Shown one piece after another: positions 1 through 10,125 of a DNA stretch of 64,000 bases (positions within the stretch are counted from its first letter, which is position 1; each line of letters begins with the position of its first letter). This DNA comes from Bacteroides intestinalis. GTDB lineage: Bacteria > Bacteroidota > Bacteroidia > Bacteroidales > Bacteroidaceae. The stretch covers positions 1 to 64,000 of the forward strand of contig NZ_QRZF01000016.1 in assembly GCF_003464595.1 (NCBI RefSeq), in the 5' to 3' direction. The notes below the pieces were generated by a model. The model was not told where the DNA came from. It saw only the letters and a program-made list of their open reading frames with translations, and made no database searches. Both the position numbers and the translations under genes were made by a program.

Positions 1-90
1 GTAAGATTTTATAGATATTGCTTGGAGAGGACTTAGAATTCAACCTCTTCCTTTTTGAGAGAATCTTATCCTAAATCTAATACCTACTTA

Positions 91-1689
91 TTAAAACCAT
101 CTCGGGTCTCCCGCCACTCCGGTTCCTGCAAATCCGGCACCTTGTTTGATGTGGAAATCACCATTGGCAGGATCCACAAACAAGCCATAGATATCTAGGT
201 TTACAACCGTAATATCATCCAGCGGACGAGAATCTTCTATTAAATCATTGGTCTTGTAAGAGCCACCATAGGAAATAGTAACATTGCTATAATTACCATT
301 CGTAGAGTGTAGCTTCTGACCACCATTAGGACCGGCAAAAATACAGTTTTCAATAGTCACAGTCGGTTTGGAGTTGTTGTCAAGTAACCAAAGGTGAGTC
401 ATCTTCTCTGCAATATTTACCAAAGTCACATTCTTGAATTTGATATCAGTCTTCACACGTATATCGGCAATACGGGTGTTGAATTCAGTCAATGTACTAT
501 TCGTAACATTGATAGCAGGAATTGTACAGCCTGAACCTACGTTGAGGAAACTCCAGCCACCAGTATTCGATACCCAACAGTTATTGAAGTTAACGCTATT
601 ACCTTCTGCACCACTATGGAGACGGACAGCAGAATTAACTTGTTTCACTTCACAGCCTTCAAAAGTAATATCGTGGAACTTCTGCGCACCTACCTGGAAC
701 ATAAATCCACCATCGGAGTTCATGCTGAGGTATTCAAAATTAACATCATTCACTTCGCTTTCGATAGCAAAATAAACTTTATTCAATTGAGACAACTTGC
801 CACTTGCATTTTCCGAACCAACGAAGCTAATATCCTGTATACCCATTGGAATTGTAATGGTTCCCTCCATATTAAATTCCATTCCAGATGCAAAATTCAC
901 AGTAACTTTTTTAGTCCCTTCAGCAGCATGCCCCGCCAAAGCCGTTGATATATCCTCAGCAGTAATACCAGGAATATTGATATTAAAAATCAGACTGCCG
1001 GACGAACCTGAAGTTTTCGTATTCAGCGTTCCACGCAATACTTCATTATAGAAAATCTGAGCAATATAAGGTACTCCCATATCCAGACCTTCAAATGTAG
1101 CAGCAGCATTTTGTATCTCAGCAGTAGTCAGCGCACGGTTTTCAACTACTGTACTATCTTCATTCATCAATACGAGATTCGTAACCCGATCTGTCTCTTC
1201 CCAAAGGAAAGTCAGGCTATTAACTGTAGGTCTGTAACTCCTGAATATTTGTTCCGCCGGAGTGGTAAAGGTAAATGAGCTCAACTTTGACTTTAATGAT
1301 GCATCTGCATTTTCAGCATGCATACGTACCCAATAATTGGTAGTACCATCAAGCCCTTCAAACCAAGTACGGTATTCTACTTTCATCGCTGTATTTGAAT
1401 CAGCAAACGGAGTCAGAGTATCAGCCAGAATAACAACAGATTTTTCAATCGTTGCAAAGTCGGCATCTTTACTGAATTCAAATATATAGTTAGCTGCGTC
1501 AACCACTCTGGTGTGTTTAATCTGGATGGAAGTAGGCTTCAACGTACTTGCCTCGAAAATCAAAGGCTTAAACAAACGGTTCTCACCGGTAGCCACTTCC
1601 CAATCGTTTACGTCACGGTCGCACGAAGAAAAGAGTGCGGCTGCCATGACAAGGGATGCGAATATGCTTTTAAGTTTCATAATCTTCAT
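91..1689 (-). CDS. DUF4957/DUF5123-type surface lipoprotein, pectin locus
   Basis: 532-residue predicted outer-membrane lipoprotein, the third gene after susC and susD and 23 bp from the latter. A signal peptide with lipobox ends at Cys23 (ALFSSC). Residues about 45-235 look like two fibronectin-III-type beta-sandwiches. Residues about 255-532 are rich in short Asn/Val/Ile turns typical of a right-handed beta-helix, matching the DUF4957 then DUF5123 arrangement found in Bacteroides pectin loci. Its position and pectate-lyase-like helix suggest a surface glycan-binding protein that presents galacturonan to SusCD, or a divergent lyase; no catalytic residues could be assigned. The family assignment is from memory of the architecture; binding is inferred. 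The downstream operon end is not visible. Confidence 0.8.
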   Translation of the reverse strand: MKIMKLKSIFASLVMAAALFSSCDRDVNDWEVATGENRLFKPLIFEASTLKPTSIQIKHTRVVDAANYIFEFSKDADFATIEKSVVILADTLTPFADSNTAMKVEYRTWFEGLDGTTNYWVRMHAENADASLKSKLSSFTFTTPAEQIFRSYRPTVNSLTFLWEETDRVTNLVLMNEDSTVVENRALTTAEIQNAAATFEGLDMGVPYIAQIFYNEVLRGTLNTKTSGSSGSLIFNINIPGITAEDISTALAGHAAEGTKKVTVNFASGMEFNMEGTITIPMGIQDISFVGSENASGKLSQLNKVYFAIESEVNDVNFEYLSMNSDGGFMFQVGAQKFHDITFEGCEVKQVNSAVRLHSGAEGNSVNFNNCWVSNTGGWSFLNVGSGCTIPAINVTNSTLTEFNTRIADIRVKTDIKFKNVTLVNIAEKMTHLWLLDNNSKPTVTIENCIFAGPNGGQKLHSTNGNYSNVTISYGGSYKTNDLIEDSRPLDDITVVNLDIYGLFVDPANGDFHIKQGAGFAGTGVAGDPRWF

Positions 1690-1712
1690 TTTTTAATTCT
1701 GTTGTCCGTTTA

Positions 1713-3734
1713 TTAATAACCATAGGAATTTACCAAAAAGCCCTTGGACTGATAAATATCCGTATCATAGATAGCATAAGGATGACGATAGTTACATGTT
1801 CCGTTGCCAATAGGATATTGTTTCAACATATCACCAATCTCACCACCATTCTTCAGTTTTCCAAGTAATGCACTATAGTCGTAAGATGCATTGATACCGG
1901 TAGCCATTACCAGAATCTTGGCAAGTTCGTCACGATAAGTAGTACCTGACCCGGTTTCAGGTTTCGCATAAGTTTTCGGGAACCAGTCTATCTTTTCATA
2001 ACCTGCAGGAGCCGTACCCAGTTCCTGATAATAATTAGGTGATGAATAATCCACATACAGCTTATCGTCTGTCCGCATCTTATAGTACAATACAGTCGGG
2101 AAATCCGAAGGCTGATAAGTCTTATCAAAGATGGTCACCGGATGTTGGTTATCAAGCATCAGGCAAAGACTTTCTTTCATAGCTTCAATCTTAGTATCTA
2201 GCAGTCCCCAACGAATCAGGTCCATTTTACGTACACCTTCACCACCAAATTCCCAGGCACGTTCATTCACAATAGCATTGAAGAAATCAGAATCATACTT
2301 CGCAATTTCAGAAGAACCGGAACCAAATGCACGCTCACGTACTTTTTCCAGAGCCTGACGGGCAGTCATACCTGCCGTTGTATTCTGATGATCCGGTCCG
2401 TAAAGCTCATTCATAGCCTCAGCAAACATCAGATAAATATCAGAATAACGCATTACAATCCAGTTGATACCGGTAGCCACACGACCGGCAGCAGCCAGGT
2501 GAAGGGCACGATAGGTTTCGCTAGTCCAGTACATACGCCATTTAGCATAGTGTACATTCGTAGCATTCAGACTGAAATCCTCATAATTCTCTTTACGCCA
2601 GCGACCGAAAGTCAACGTTACATCACGGCGCTTATCCGTCTTACCGAAAGAATAGAAGTAATAAATTGTAGAAGTTACATAGCTACTACCCATACCTTGC
2701 TGTCCGTACATAGAACCTTGTTGAACTTCCCAACCCATCAGAGTACCTACGTCACCGGTATTACCTACACCTAAACCAACTTCATAAAGGTTTTCATTAT
2801 AAGGATTCTGATCCAGATGATTTACTGTTTTCCAGATATTCTCAAAGTCAGGGTCCAATTGATGCGGATTCTCAGGATCACCCAGGATTTCAGCACATTG
2901 TTTAGCTGCTATTTCATAGTACTCTTTGTAGTTCTTCACACGACCTACATAATATCCGTTCATTTCGGGGATGGTAGGATGTTTCTCCAGCTGCATATCC
3001 GGGAATTGATTACCATCACGCAGTGACCAGCCACCTGCAAACAAAGCCACACGTGCCAACAGGCCTTTAGCAAAACCTTTGCTGATACGTTCCGCAGTAG
3101 AAGCTTTACCACTACCTAACCAAGGCAGATATTCGATAGCTTCCTGCAAGTTCTTCACAAGATCGGAGTATACAGTATCACGGTCGATCTTACCGATATA
3201 TACATTGGAAAGGTCAGAATTGGAAGTTGTTTTCTTATAAGGAATATCTCCATAGATACGCACCAATTCAAAATAAGCCAATGCTCTCAGAGTCAAAGCT
3301 TCACCCAGTAACGGCTTGCCGACAGTCGGGTTTGTCTTCAGTAATTCACCTTCACGCATTCCTTCTACGGCAGCGGAAGCAAGTTCTGCAAAACGGAAGA
3401 TATTATTCCAACGAGTGGTAGAGTTACCGGAATTACCATAATAGTGGTTCTGACCATAGTCGCTGTTTACTTCTTTATAGTTAGTCAGATAAAGATTACA
3501 AGTCTCCGTATCACTGATATTCTGCCAGTTCACAGATATTTTCTGTCCATAAACATACGTATCGGACATAGTAGCATAAACTCCCATCAGGGCAGCCTCG
3601 GCCATAGCCTCGGTATTGAACACATTTGTGTTACTTTGTTTGGAGGGGGTGTCAGTTGCCAGGAAATCATCACATGAAGTAGTGATCAGCATGGCAGCTG
3701 CCAAAGTTAATATATATAATTTCTTCATGATCAT
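1713..3734 (-). CDS. SusD/RagB family glycan-binding lipoprotein
   Basis: 673-residue SusD homologue that should cap the SusC transporter at the outer membrane and bind pectin oligosaccharides. Signal peptide and lipobox end at Cys21 (MLITTSC). The N-terminal half carries the helical TPR-like scaffold (for example GEALTLRALAYFELVRIYGDIPY near residue 150), and the C-terminal region contains the family signature ERAWEFGGEGVRKMDLIRW near residue 500. It starts 9 bp after susC stops, so the two are co-transcribed. An ATG two codons further in (MKKLYIL) is an equally good start. Substrate is inferred from the neighbouring PL1 and CE8 enzymes. Confidence 0.95.
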   Translation of the reverse strand: MIMKKLYILTLAAAMLITTSCDDFLATDTPSKQSNTNVFNTEAMAEAALMGVYATMSDTYVYGQKISVNWQNISDTETCNLYLTNYKEVNSDYGQNHYYGNSGNSTTRWNNIFRFAELASAAVEGMREGELLKTNPTVGKPLLGEALTLRALAYFELVRIYGDIPYKKTTSNSDLSNVYIGKIDRDTVYSDLVKNLQEAIEYLPWLGSGKASTAERISKGFAKGLLARVALFAGGWSLRDGNQFPDMQLEKHPTIPEMNGYYVGRVKNYKEYYEIAAKQCAEILGDPENPHQLDPDFENIWKTVNHLDQNPYNENLYEVGLGVGNTGDVGTLMGWEVQQGSMYGQQGMGSSYVTSTIYYFYSFGKTDKRRDVTLTFGRWRKENYEDFSLNATNVHYAKWRMYWTSETYRALHLAAAGRVATGINWIVMRYSDIYLMFAEAMNELYGPDHQNTTAGMTARQALEKVRERAFGSGSSEIAKYDSDFFNAIVNERAWEFGGEGVRKMDLIRWGLLDTKIEAMKESLCLMLDNQHPVTIFDKTYQPSDFPTVLYYKMRTDDKLYVDYSSPNYYQELGTAPAGYEKIDWFPKTYAKPETGSGTTYRDELAKILVMATGINASYDYSALLGKLKNGGEIGDMLKQYPIGNGTCNYRHPYAIYDTDIYQSKGFLVNSYGY

Positions 3735-3743
3735 TAGTTTTTT

Positions 3744-6700
3744 TTAGAGTGTCAGGTTAATACCAAATAAGAATGAATGAGCTTTCGGATAAGCAGAGTA
3801 GTCAACACCCGGAGTCAATGGAGTGCTGCGGCGGGTATCTACCTCAGGATCTTGTCCGGAATACTTTGTCCAGCAATGCAGGTTGTAACCAGTGAAGTAC
3901 ACACGCAACTTCTCAACCAGGAATTTCTTAGTCCAAGCCTTCGGTAAAGTATAACCGATTGTAAGATTACTCAGGCGAAGGAATGAACCGTCTTCGATTG
4001 CATAGTCCGTCATGACCGTGGAGTTCATCAACGGATGCCAGATCGTAGCATTCTGGTTGATTTCCTGCAAACGTGCCGGATTCGCATATTCACCATACAT
4101 GATATTGTAGCCGGTTTCAGGATCGATAGTGGTAAAACGCTTACCCAAAGCCATATCGCTACTCAGATTCTGATACTTTTTGGAACCTGCATAGGTAGTA
4201 TTATCTATTTTATTGGCATTCAGGATATCATTACCATAACTCCAGTTGAACTGTACACCAAAATCGATGCCTTTATAGTCCGCATTGATATTGAAACCAC
4301 CGGTATGTTTCGGCATGGCATTACCAATGACGGTACGGTCATTCGTAGTGACTTTATCAGAGCCATCATCCGTCAATTTCTTCAGTTTCATGTGTCCGGG
4401 ACCAAACCAGTTACCGCTGGTTGCGATAATATCACTACAATCGGCTACACCCGGTTTAATGATCCAACGTTTCGTTTCTTCGTTAAAAGTAAAGTCATCG
4501 AAAGAATAGAAACCATCTTGTTTGTAACCATAGATCTGACCAATGGATTTACCTACAATGGCACGATAATCATCCGAACCGATACTTACTCCCCAACCGG
4601 AAGTAGCGATCATAGAGTCGGAACCATCCAGTTTGTCAACAGTATTGCGGTTGAAAGAGATATTGAAACCCAATGACAAGTTGAAGTCCTTAGTTTCAAC
4701 GGCATACCAGTTAGCAGTCAACTCCACACCTTTGTTAGTAGTCTGTCCCAAGTTGCGGTATTGAGTACCGTAACCGGAATGAGTCGGGATATCCACAGCC
4801 AGAATCAAGTCCTTAGTTACATCTTTATAAGCATCGATTACCACATTCACTTTATCATTAAAGAAACCCAGGTCCAAACCGATGTTGGCAGAAGTCTTGG
4901 TTTCCCAAGTCAGGTTCTCGTTACGGAGTGTATTGGTTGGTTTCAAACCACTTTGCACTTTCTCACCGATATAGTAGAGTCTGTTTGCAGAGCTTTCGAA
5001 ACTGTATTGCTGACGCCAGTAAGAACCTACACGTGCATTACCTACTTGTCCGTAACTTAAACGAAGCTTAGCATTAGAAAGCCAACTTTTAGTAGCCTCC
5101 ATAAAAGGCTCCTCAGACAGACGCCATGCCAAAGCACCGGCGGGGAAGAAACCCCATTGTTTGCCCGGAGCAAATACGTTTGTACCATCTTCACGAGCTG
5201 TGAAAGTCAGATAGTAACGGTCTTTCAACGTATAGTTCAGACGACCGAAGAAAGAAGAGGTACGTGACGGCTCACCTATATCATTATAAGTAGGCAATGG
5301 TTCACCATAATTCCACATAGCCAATACTTGTTCTGCTGTAAAGTCTTTCGGGAAGAATTTGGATTGCAGGGTCATCTTGTCCGATTTACCGGAGAAAATT
5401 TCCTGTCCCACCATAATATTGAAGCGGTGATCTTTTGCAACCGTAAAGTCATACGTCAGATGATTCTGTATCGTGAAACGGTAACCATCAGTATATTCAC
5501 GTTTGGCAACGGGCTGTCCACCATTAGCATTAGATTCACCGGTCTTCTTCAACCAGATATTATCCGTATGTGCTTTCTCGTAAGAGTAACTACCCTGAAC
5601 GCGATAATCCAAACCTTTGATGATATGGAATGTCAAACCGACATTATAAGAATTAACAAATGAGTACTGTTTCTTAAACTCATTGGTAATGTTGTAAATC
5701 GGGTCATTCAACATACTGGCAGATTCTGCCCAGTCAAGTTCCTCGCTGGTACCCACCAGATTCTCCATAGACAAAGTAGTTATACTCTTTATCGGAGCAT
5801 ACTTGACACCATCACGGAGCTTACGGCCACCGGAAACATCGGGACCATCAATTACCGTATTCGTGGTACGGGCTGTAACGTCCAGATCAATGACTTTACC
5901 AAAAGATTTATTCAGCTTAATGTTGAAGTTATCACGTACATAGTTAGAGTTCAACATGATGTAATCTTCATCATCACGTGTATAACTGATATTGTAGCGC
6001 ATGGTTTCCGTACCACCCGAAAGCGATACATTGAAATTCTTCTGTACGCCGGTATTGCCGTAAAGCTGATCCTGCCAGTCGATGCCTTCACGATATTTGT
6101 AAAGGTCTATATCATCCCACATACCATACATGCTATAGAAGCCTGCGCTGGATACATTCGGGCTCGAGTCGATTTCCTTCTGATAATATACATATTCATA
6201 AGGAGAAAGGACATCCGTCAGATTATAGGTCTTCTTTATACCAACATAAGAGTTCACATCTACCACCGTCTTACCGGCTTTACCACTCTTAGTAGTTACC
6301 AGAACCACACCATTAGCACCCTTGGCACCATAGATTGCCGTAGAAGAAGCATCTTTCAATACACTGATATCCTGAATGTCACCGGGAGGAATATCATTAA
6401 TATTCTTCACGATAAAGCCATCTACGATATAAAGCGGAGAATTATCCTGAGTAATAGAACCACCACCACGTACACGTACTTTGATTTCAGCATCGGGAGA
6501 ACCATCCGTTACCGTTACGTTCACACCTGCCAGATGTCCGCTCATAGCCTGCAAGGCAGAAGTTACAGGGATATCTTTCAGTACCTTGTCGTTCATAGAA
6601 GAAACAGAACCTGTCAGGTCTTTCTTCTTCATCGTACCGTAACCTACAACAACTACTTCATCCAACATCTTAGAGTCATCCTGAAGCTTAATACTCAGTA

Positions 6701-6974
6701 TCTTCCCGGCAATGGCATCTATCTCCTGGGCCTGCATACCTATATATGAGACAACCAGTTTCTTACCTTTGCCACTGACCTTCAGAGTAAAATCACCGTT
6801 TATATCGGTAATTGTTCCGTTACCGGCATTACCCTTTTCTACAACGGATGCACCGATAACACCTTCTCCCGTGGAGTCTGTCACATTACCTTTAACAGTA
6901 ATCTCTTGTGCAGACAGTCCGATAGGAACCATCAACAGTATAGCCATTAGCCATACAAAACACTTGTTTTTCAT
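3744..6974 (-). CDS. SusC/RagA family TonB-dependent outer-membrane transporter
   Basis: About 1076 residues from the chosen start, which gives a clean signal peptide (MKNKCFVWLMAILL...LSAQ); an in-frame ATG at 7046 would add 24 residues without a signal character and lies over the promoter. After the signal comes a carboxypeptidase-regulatory-like domain (VKGNVTDSTGEGVIGASV), a TonB box/plug region (DEVVVVGYGTMKKKDLTGSV, then the RGGGSIT and LYIVDGF signatures of SusC proteins) and a long beta-barrel ending GINLTL. It imports oligosaccharides handed over by SusD. First gene of the susC-susD-lipoprotein operon, with its own promoter at 7035-7089 and a terminator of the preceding operon at 7128-7158. 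Closely similar in plug signature to the SusC at 53161. Confidence 0.96.
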   Translation of the reverse strand: MKNKCFVWLMAILLMVPIGLSAQEITVKGNVTDSTGEGVIGASVVEKGNAGNGTITDINGDFTLKVSGKGKKLVVSYIGMQAQEIDAIAGKILSIKLQDDSKMLDEVVVVGYGTMKKKDLTGSVSSMNDKVLKDIPVTSALQAMSGHLAGVNVTVTDGSPDAEIKVRVRGGGSITQDNSPLYIVDGFIVKNINDIPPGDIQDISVLKDASSTAIYGAKGANGVVLVTTKSGKAGKTVVDVNSYVGIKKTYNLTDVLSPYEYVYYQKEIDSSPNVSSAGFYSMYGMWDDIDLYKYREGIDWQDQLYGNTGVQKNFNVSLSGGTETMRYNISYTRDDEDYIMLNSNYVRDNFNIKLNKSFGKVIDLDVTARTTNTVIDGPDVSGGRKLRDGVKYAPIKSITTLSMENLVGTSEELDWAESASMLNDPIYNITNEFKKQYSFVNSYNVGLTFHIIKGLDYRVQGSYSYEKAHTDNIWLKKTGESNANGGQPVAKREYTDGYRFTIQNHLTYDFTVAKDHRFNIMVGQEIFSGKSDKMTLQSKFFPKDFTAEQVLAMWNYGEPLPTYNDIGEPSRTSSFFGRLNYTLKDRYYLTFTAREDGTNVFAPGKQWGFFPAGALAWRLSEEPFMEATKSWLSNAKLRLSYGQVGNARVGSYWRQQYSFESSANRLYYIGEKVQSGLKPTNTLRNENLTWETKTSANIGLDLGFFNDKVNVVIDAYKDVTKDLILAVDIPTHSGYGTQYRNLGQTTNKGVELTANWYAVETKDFNLSLGFNISFNRNTVDKLDGSDSMIATSGWGVSIGSDDYRAIVGKSIGQIYGYKQDGFYSFDDFTFNEETKRWIIKPGVADCSDIIATSGNWFGPGHMKLKKLTDDGSDKVTTNDRTVIGNAMPKHTGGFNINADYKGIDFGVQFNWSYGNDILNANKIDNTTYAGSKKYQNLSSDMALGKRFTTIDPETGYNIMYGEYANPARLQEINQNATIWHPLMNSTVMTDYAIEDGSFLRLSNLTIGYTLPKAWTKKFLVEKLRVYFTGYNLHCWTKYSGQDPEVDTRRSTPLTPGVDYSAYPKAHSFLFGINLTL

Positions 6975-7034
6975 TTCTACAGATTTTTGTTTCACATTAA
7001 TAAAGGATTTAGTTTCACATATTTTTTCCTGTTG

Positions 7035-7089
7035 CAAAGGTGACAATTTGTAGGTGGAGAGAGGAGTAAAAACTATCGGAAAAAGAGGA
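7035..7089 (-). promoter_or_regulatory. susC promoter with putative pectin-regulator element
   Basis: On the minus strand a CACCTTTG box (7035-7042) resembles the Bacteroides -7 element TAnnTTTG. Exactly 18 bp upstream lies a 29-bp element (7061-7089) that matches 21 of 29 positions with one at the same place before the pectate lyase gene. The conserved core on the minus strand is a pair of T-rich blocks (TTTTTCC and TTTTTAC) about 12 bp apart, as expected for direct half-sites of an AraC-type regulator. There is no recognisable -33 TTTG, consistent with an activator-dependent promoter. Confidence 0.6.
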
Positions 7090-7127
7090 AAATATCTGTT
7101 ATACCAATAAATACAAGGGGGTTACAC

Positions 7128-7158
7128 AAAAAATCCCGGACTTTCACAAGCCCGGGAT
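7128..7158 (-). terminator. Rho-independent terminator after PL1-CE8 operon
   Basis: ATCCCGG (7133-7139) pairs with CCGGGAT (7152-7158) around a short loop. On the minus strand the stem is followed by six T residues. It lies between the CE8 stop and the susC promoter, so the enzyme operon and the susC operon are separate transcripts. Confidence 0.85.
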
Positions 7159-7209
7159 CCCACATGCAAAAAATGTCAATGTATTATAGTGCCATTACGA
7201 TTCATTAAC

Positions 7210-8511
7210 TTAAAGAGCACTCTCAAGTCCTAATGAACCATAACGATTGACTGCACATACTTTTAAATTTCCTTTCATCACGGATCCTGTTTCGAAAACC
7301 GGCTTTTGGGCAAAACCTACTACCTGGTCATTGTCGAAAATGATATAACCGGCAGCATCGGATACAGCTTTCCAAGTAATCTTCGTTCCTTGTTTTTTCA
7401 GATTCTGCGGAGCCGGTAGTTTTTCCATCATTGTACGAGGATCCCATCCGTCATTGCCCGGAATGATACGTTCGTATACATAGCTATCCGCCTCCTCTTT
7501 GGTAACGGTAGCACGACAAGAGCCTTTCGGCGGGTTATTCGGTCCGCGTCCGTCATATTCTGTTTTGCGTAGGCTCAAGTCGAGTACATTACCTTCGGCA
7601 TCACGACTATCATACTCTGCAAATAGTCCGGGAATAGCTCCCATATTGGTCCAACCCTCGGGAGCAAGGGGAATACGCATAGTGGTATGTATATAGACAG
7701 CACGCGGCGAGTTGTGCCAAGGACGTCCCAACTTCTGTTTACCGTCGGCAGCAGAGGCATTGCCATCCACAATGCAATCACGGAAAATATATCCGAACTT
7801 TGCATCCTTATGACAGGGAGCGACAATTACAGAACCGCTACGTACATTATATAATGTACAGTTTTCAAGTAAAGCATCTCCCCCGCCATAAAAGTAATCG
7901 ACTGCACCTTCAATCCAGCAGTCTTTCACATAGTGGCGGTGAGAATCATTGGTAGAAGTCATCCAGGTGTCCTGAAAAGAACGGAAAATGCAGTTATTGA
8001 ACGCTGCACAATCTGCCTGACTGCTCATAGCCAATGCCTGTGGACCATTCTGGCTCTCTACCCCCCAATCGTTCACATAAGAGATATTCTCAGTATAGAA
8101 ATGATCGGCTTTCACCTTAACAACGCTCCCCTCAAACTTATAGACTTCGGAAGAAGGATTATGAACAGAATGTTTCCAAAAAGCCGTCTTTGCCGGTTCT
8201 GTACCTTCTTCAGGCTTTCCACCTACATTCAGGAGATGATGAATGATGGTTTTATCCTTGTCCTGACCGATGAGGTGGACATACGTTTTGGTTTCGGGTA
8301 TTACCACGTGTTCCCGGTACGAACCGTTCTTTACGAAAATCAACCACGGCTCTTGCCGGTTGTCGGGTACTGCATCAATAGCAGCCTGAATGCTTGTGTA
8401 GTCACCACTGCCATCCTGGGCCACTACAGCCTGAAATGGCGATGCAGTATTCCGGGCATGGCCTCCTAATAAAATGCCCATAAATAATGCTGTAAGAATT
8501 ATCTTCTTCAT
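7210..8511 (-). CDS. Pectin methylesterase, carbohydrate esterase family 8
   Basis: 433 residues with a signal peptide (MKKIILTALFMGILLGGHA), so likely periplasmic or surface. It removes methyl esters from homogalacturonan, making it a substrate for pectate lyase. The CE8 beta-helix hallmarks are in order: GSGDYTSIQAAIDAVP (34-49), QNGPQAL (154-160), SFQDTW with general-acid Asp181, VDYFYG with nucleophile Asp205 (canonical VDFIFG), and LGRPW with Arg263. The last 60 residues form a small fibronectin-like tail (PAPQNLKKQGTKITWKAV...). It starts 30 bp after the PL1 gene stops, so the two form one operon under the PL1 promoter. Confidence 0.94.
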   Translation of the reverse strand: MKKIILTALFMGILLGGHARNTASPFQAVVAQDGSGDYTSIQAAIDAVPDNRQEPWLIFVKNGSYREHVVIPETKTYVHLIGQDKDKTIIHHLLNVGGKPEEGTEPAKTAFWKHSVHNPSSEVYKFEGSVVKVKADHFYTENISYVNDWGVESQNGPQALAMSSQADCAAFNNCIFRSFQDTWMTSTNDSHRHYVKDCWIEGAVDYFYGGGDALLENCTLYNVRSGSVIVAPCHKDAKFGYIFRDCIVDGNASAADGKQKLGRPWHNSPRAVYIHTTMRIPLAPEGWTNMGAIPGLFAEYDSRDAEGNVLDLSLRKTEYDGRGPNNPPKGSCRATVTKEEADSYVYERIIPGNDGWDPRTMMEKLPAPQNLKKQGTKITWKAVSDAAGYIIFDNDQVVGFAQKPVFETGSVMKGNLKVCAVNRYGSLGLESAL

Positions 8512-8541
8512 ACTTAATATATTTAATAATTGGTTTGAATT

Positions 8542-10092
8542 TTACTTTACCAGGCCGTTCAGATAAACTTCCAGATTGGTATAACCTTCTTTACTCAATG
8601 TAGTGGCAATGCCGTCGGAAACCTCTTCCGGATTCAGTCCATGGGCCGTTTCCCAAACATCGGGTATGCCGTCGCCATCAGTATCCCGCAGTTCATCGAC
8701 TATAATGCCGTCATCACTCAATGCAGGCCAGGGGCTGGTGGCTCCTTCCGGTTTCACATCTGCCGGCAAGTCTATCAGGCCGGGAACACTTTCCGCTCCT
8801 TTTGTCACACTACCGATATAGGTAGCCGTACCGTTTCTGGTTTCTTCTATAACACGTATATCAATGGCATCCCGTTGCCTGGAGCATCCGGCTTGGTCCA
8901 ATACGAGTTCATAAGCTTGTTTTGCACTATGAGTAGTGATAATGCCTGCATCCAGAGGTTCGGACAGACGCATTTCCTTTTTCACTTTCTTTGTGAATGT
9001 ATTGTCACAAGAAGCATTATTGATTTGCCCGTAAATTCCTTTGGTCCAGTTATCTTGGGTTACTTCCTCATTTCCTTCGATGACATTGCCGTCTACATAG
9101 AGTTTCCCCCATACGTGTTCCATCGGTTTCCAAGCATTGGGAGTGCCGTCTGCATTCGTGCAATACTTCTTTGTGCGTACTCCTATGGCGGCAATACGGT
9201 AGCGGACAGGGCTGTTTTTCGGTGTAGCCGGTCCCGGTTTATAATAATTGTTCACAATATTGATATACATGCCTTCTCCACCATAGCAACCGTTTCCGGC
9301 CCAGTTGTAGAACACGTTATTCCTCATATCCATGTGTTCGCGTTCCTGAGTAAAAGGACGGGGCCCCAGACGGGGTACACGGCTCTCGTGGTGTGCCAGC
9401 AGATTATGATGAAAAGAAGCTTTTGCCCCTCCCCAGATGGCTCCATATCCATGTTTACCTTTGGCATGACCTGCCGTGCGAAGACTTTCGGAGACCAAGC
9501 ACCATTGAACAGTCAGATTCTCACCACCATATATGGAACAACATTCATCTACCGACCAACTGATAGAGCAATGGTCAATGATTAAATTCCTGCAATCCGT
9601 ACTTCCAAGTCCGTCAGGCTCTCCACCTCCTTCGTTGCCTACACGAAAGCGTAGATAGCGGACTATTACATTATCAGCATTGATCGTTACCGGATAACGT
9701 GCTATACAGATACCTTGTCCCGGCGCACTCTGCCCGGCAATAGTTAAATCTCCATTAGCGATATCAAGGCGTTTATCCAGGAATATCGTTCCGGCTACAT
9801 CAAAGACAACCGTACGTGTTCCCTCCTGTGAAAGGGCGTAGCGCAATGTCCCTTCCTGCAGACCATCTTCCAAAGTCGTTACATGATAGACTTTGCCTCC
9901 ACGACCACCTGTTGTATTCCGCCCGAAGCCTTCGGCGCCGGGAAAGGCTATCAATTCCTTTGTTGTTTCCGTTTGTTCGTCATCAGGCAGGATACTCGCT
10001 CCTGCCGGTATGATTGGAAGCAGGAATAAAGCCAGACATAAGAAACATATAATGTACGCCCCTCTCATTCTGTTTTTCATTTTGTTTTTCAT
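8542..10092 (-). CDS. Pectate lyase, polysaccharide lyase family 1
   Basis: 516 residues from the chosen start, which begins directly before the basic and hydrophobic signal peptide; an upstream ATG at 10143 would overlap the promoter. The enzyme cleaves homogalacturonan by Ca-dependent beta-elimination. The motif AFPGAEGFGRNTTGGRGG opens the beta-helix, WSVDECCSIYGG and ESRVPRLGPRPF (catalytic-type Arg) follow, as in Bacteroidetes PL1 enzymes. The C-terminus carries DTDGDGIPDVWE, a Ca-binding thrombospondin-3-like or dockerin-like loop frequent at the end of Bacteroidetes lyases. First gene of an operon with the CE8 esterase. A secreted or surface location is inferred from the signal peptide. 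Confidence 0.93.
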   Translation of the reverse strand: MKNKMKNRMRGAYIICFLCLALFLLPIIPAGASILPDDEQTETTKELIAFPGAEGFGRNTTGGRGGKVYHVTTLEDGLQEGTLRYALSQEGTRTVVFDVAGTIFLDKRLDIANGDLTIAGQSAPGQGICIARYPVTINADNVIVRYLRFRVGNEGGGEPDGLGSTDCRNLIIDHCSISWSVDECCSIYGGENLTVQWCLVSESLRTAGHAKGKHGYGAIWGGAKASFHHNLLAHHESRVPRLGPRPFTQEREHMDMRNNVFYNWAGNGCYGGEGMYINIVNNYYKPGPATPKNSPVRYRIAAIGVRTKKYCTNADGTPNAWKPMEHVWGKLYVDGNVIEGNEEVTQDNWTKGIYGQINNASCDNTFTKKVKKEMRLSEPLDAGIITTHSAKQAYELVLDQAGCSRQRDAIDIRVIEETRNGTATYIGSVTKGAESVPGLIDLPADVKPEGATSPWPALSDDGIIVDELRDTDGDGIPDVWETAHGLNPEEVSDGIATTLSKEGYTNLEVYLNGLVK

Positions 10093-10125
10093 ATATACTC
10101 TCTTTTTAGATTGGTTCATGTGATG

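Noticed and set aside
1..90. A terminator after the left lipoprotein gene
   Set aside because: No convincing stem with a T run; the operon may continue beyond the window.
4035..4676. A 213-codon plus-strand frame inside the left susC
   Set aside because: Antisense shadow of a strong coding sequence with typical SusC motifs.
8641..9585. A 314-codon open frame on the plus strand inside the pectate lyase gene
   Set aside because: It is antisense to a well-supported PL1 enzyme, lacks a promoter and its product has no recognisable domain.
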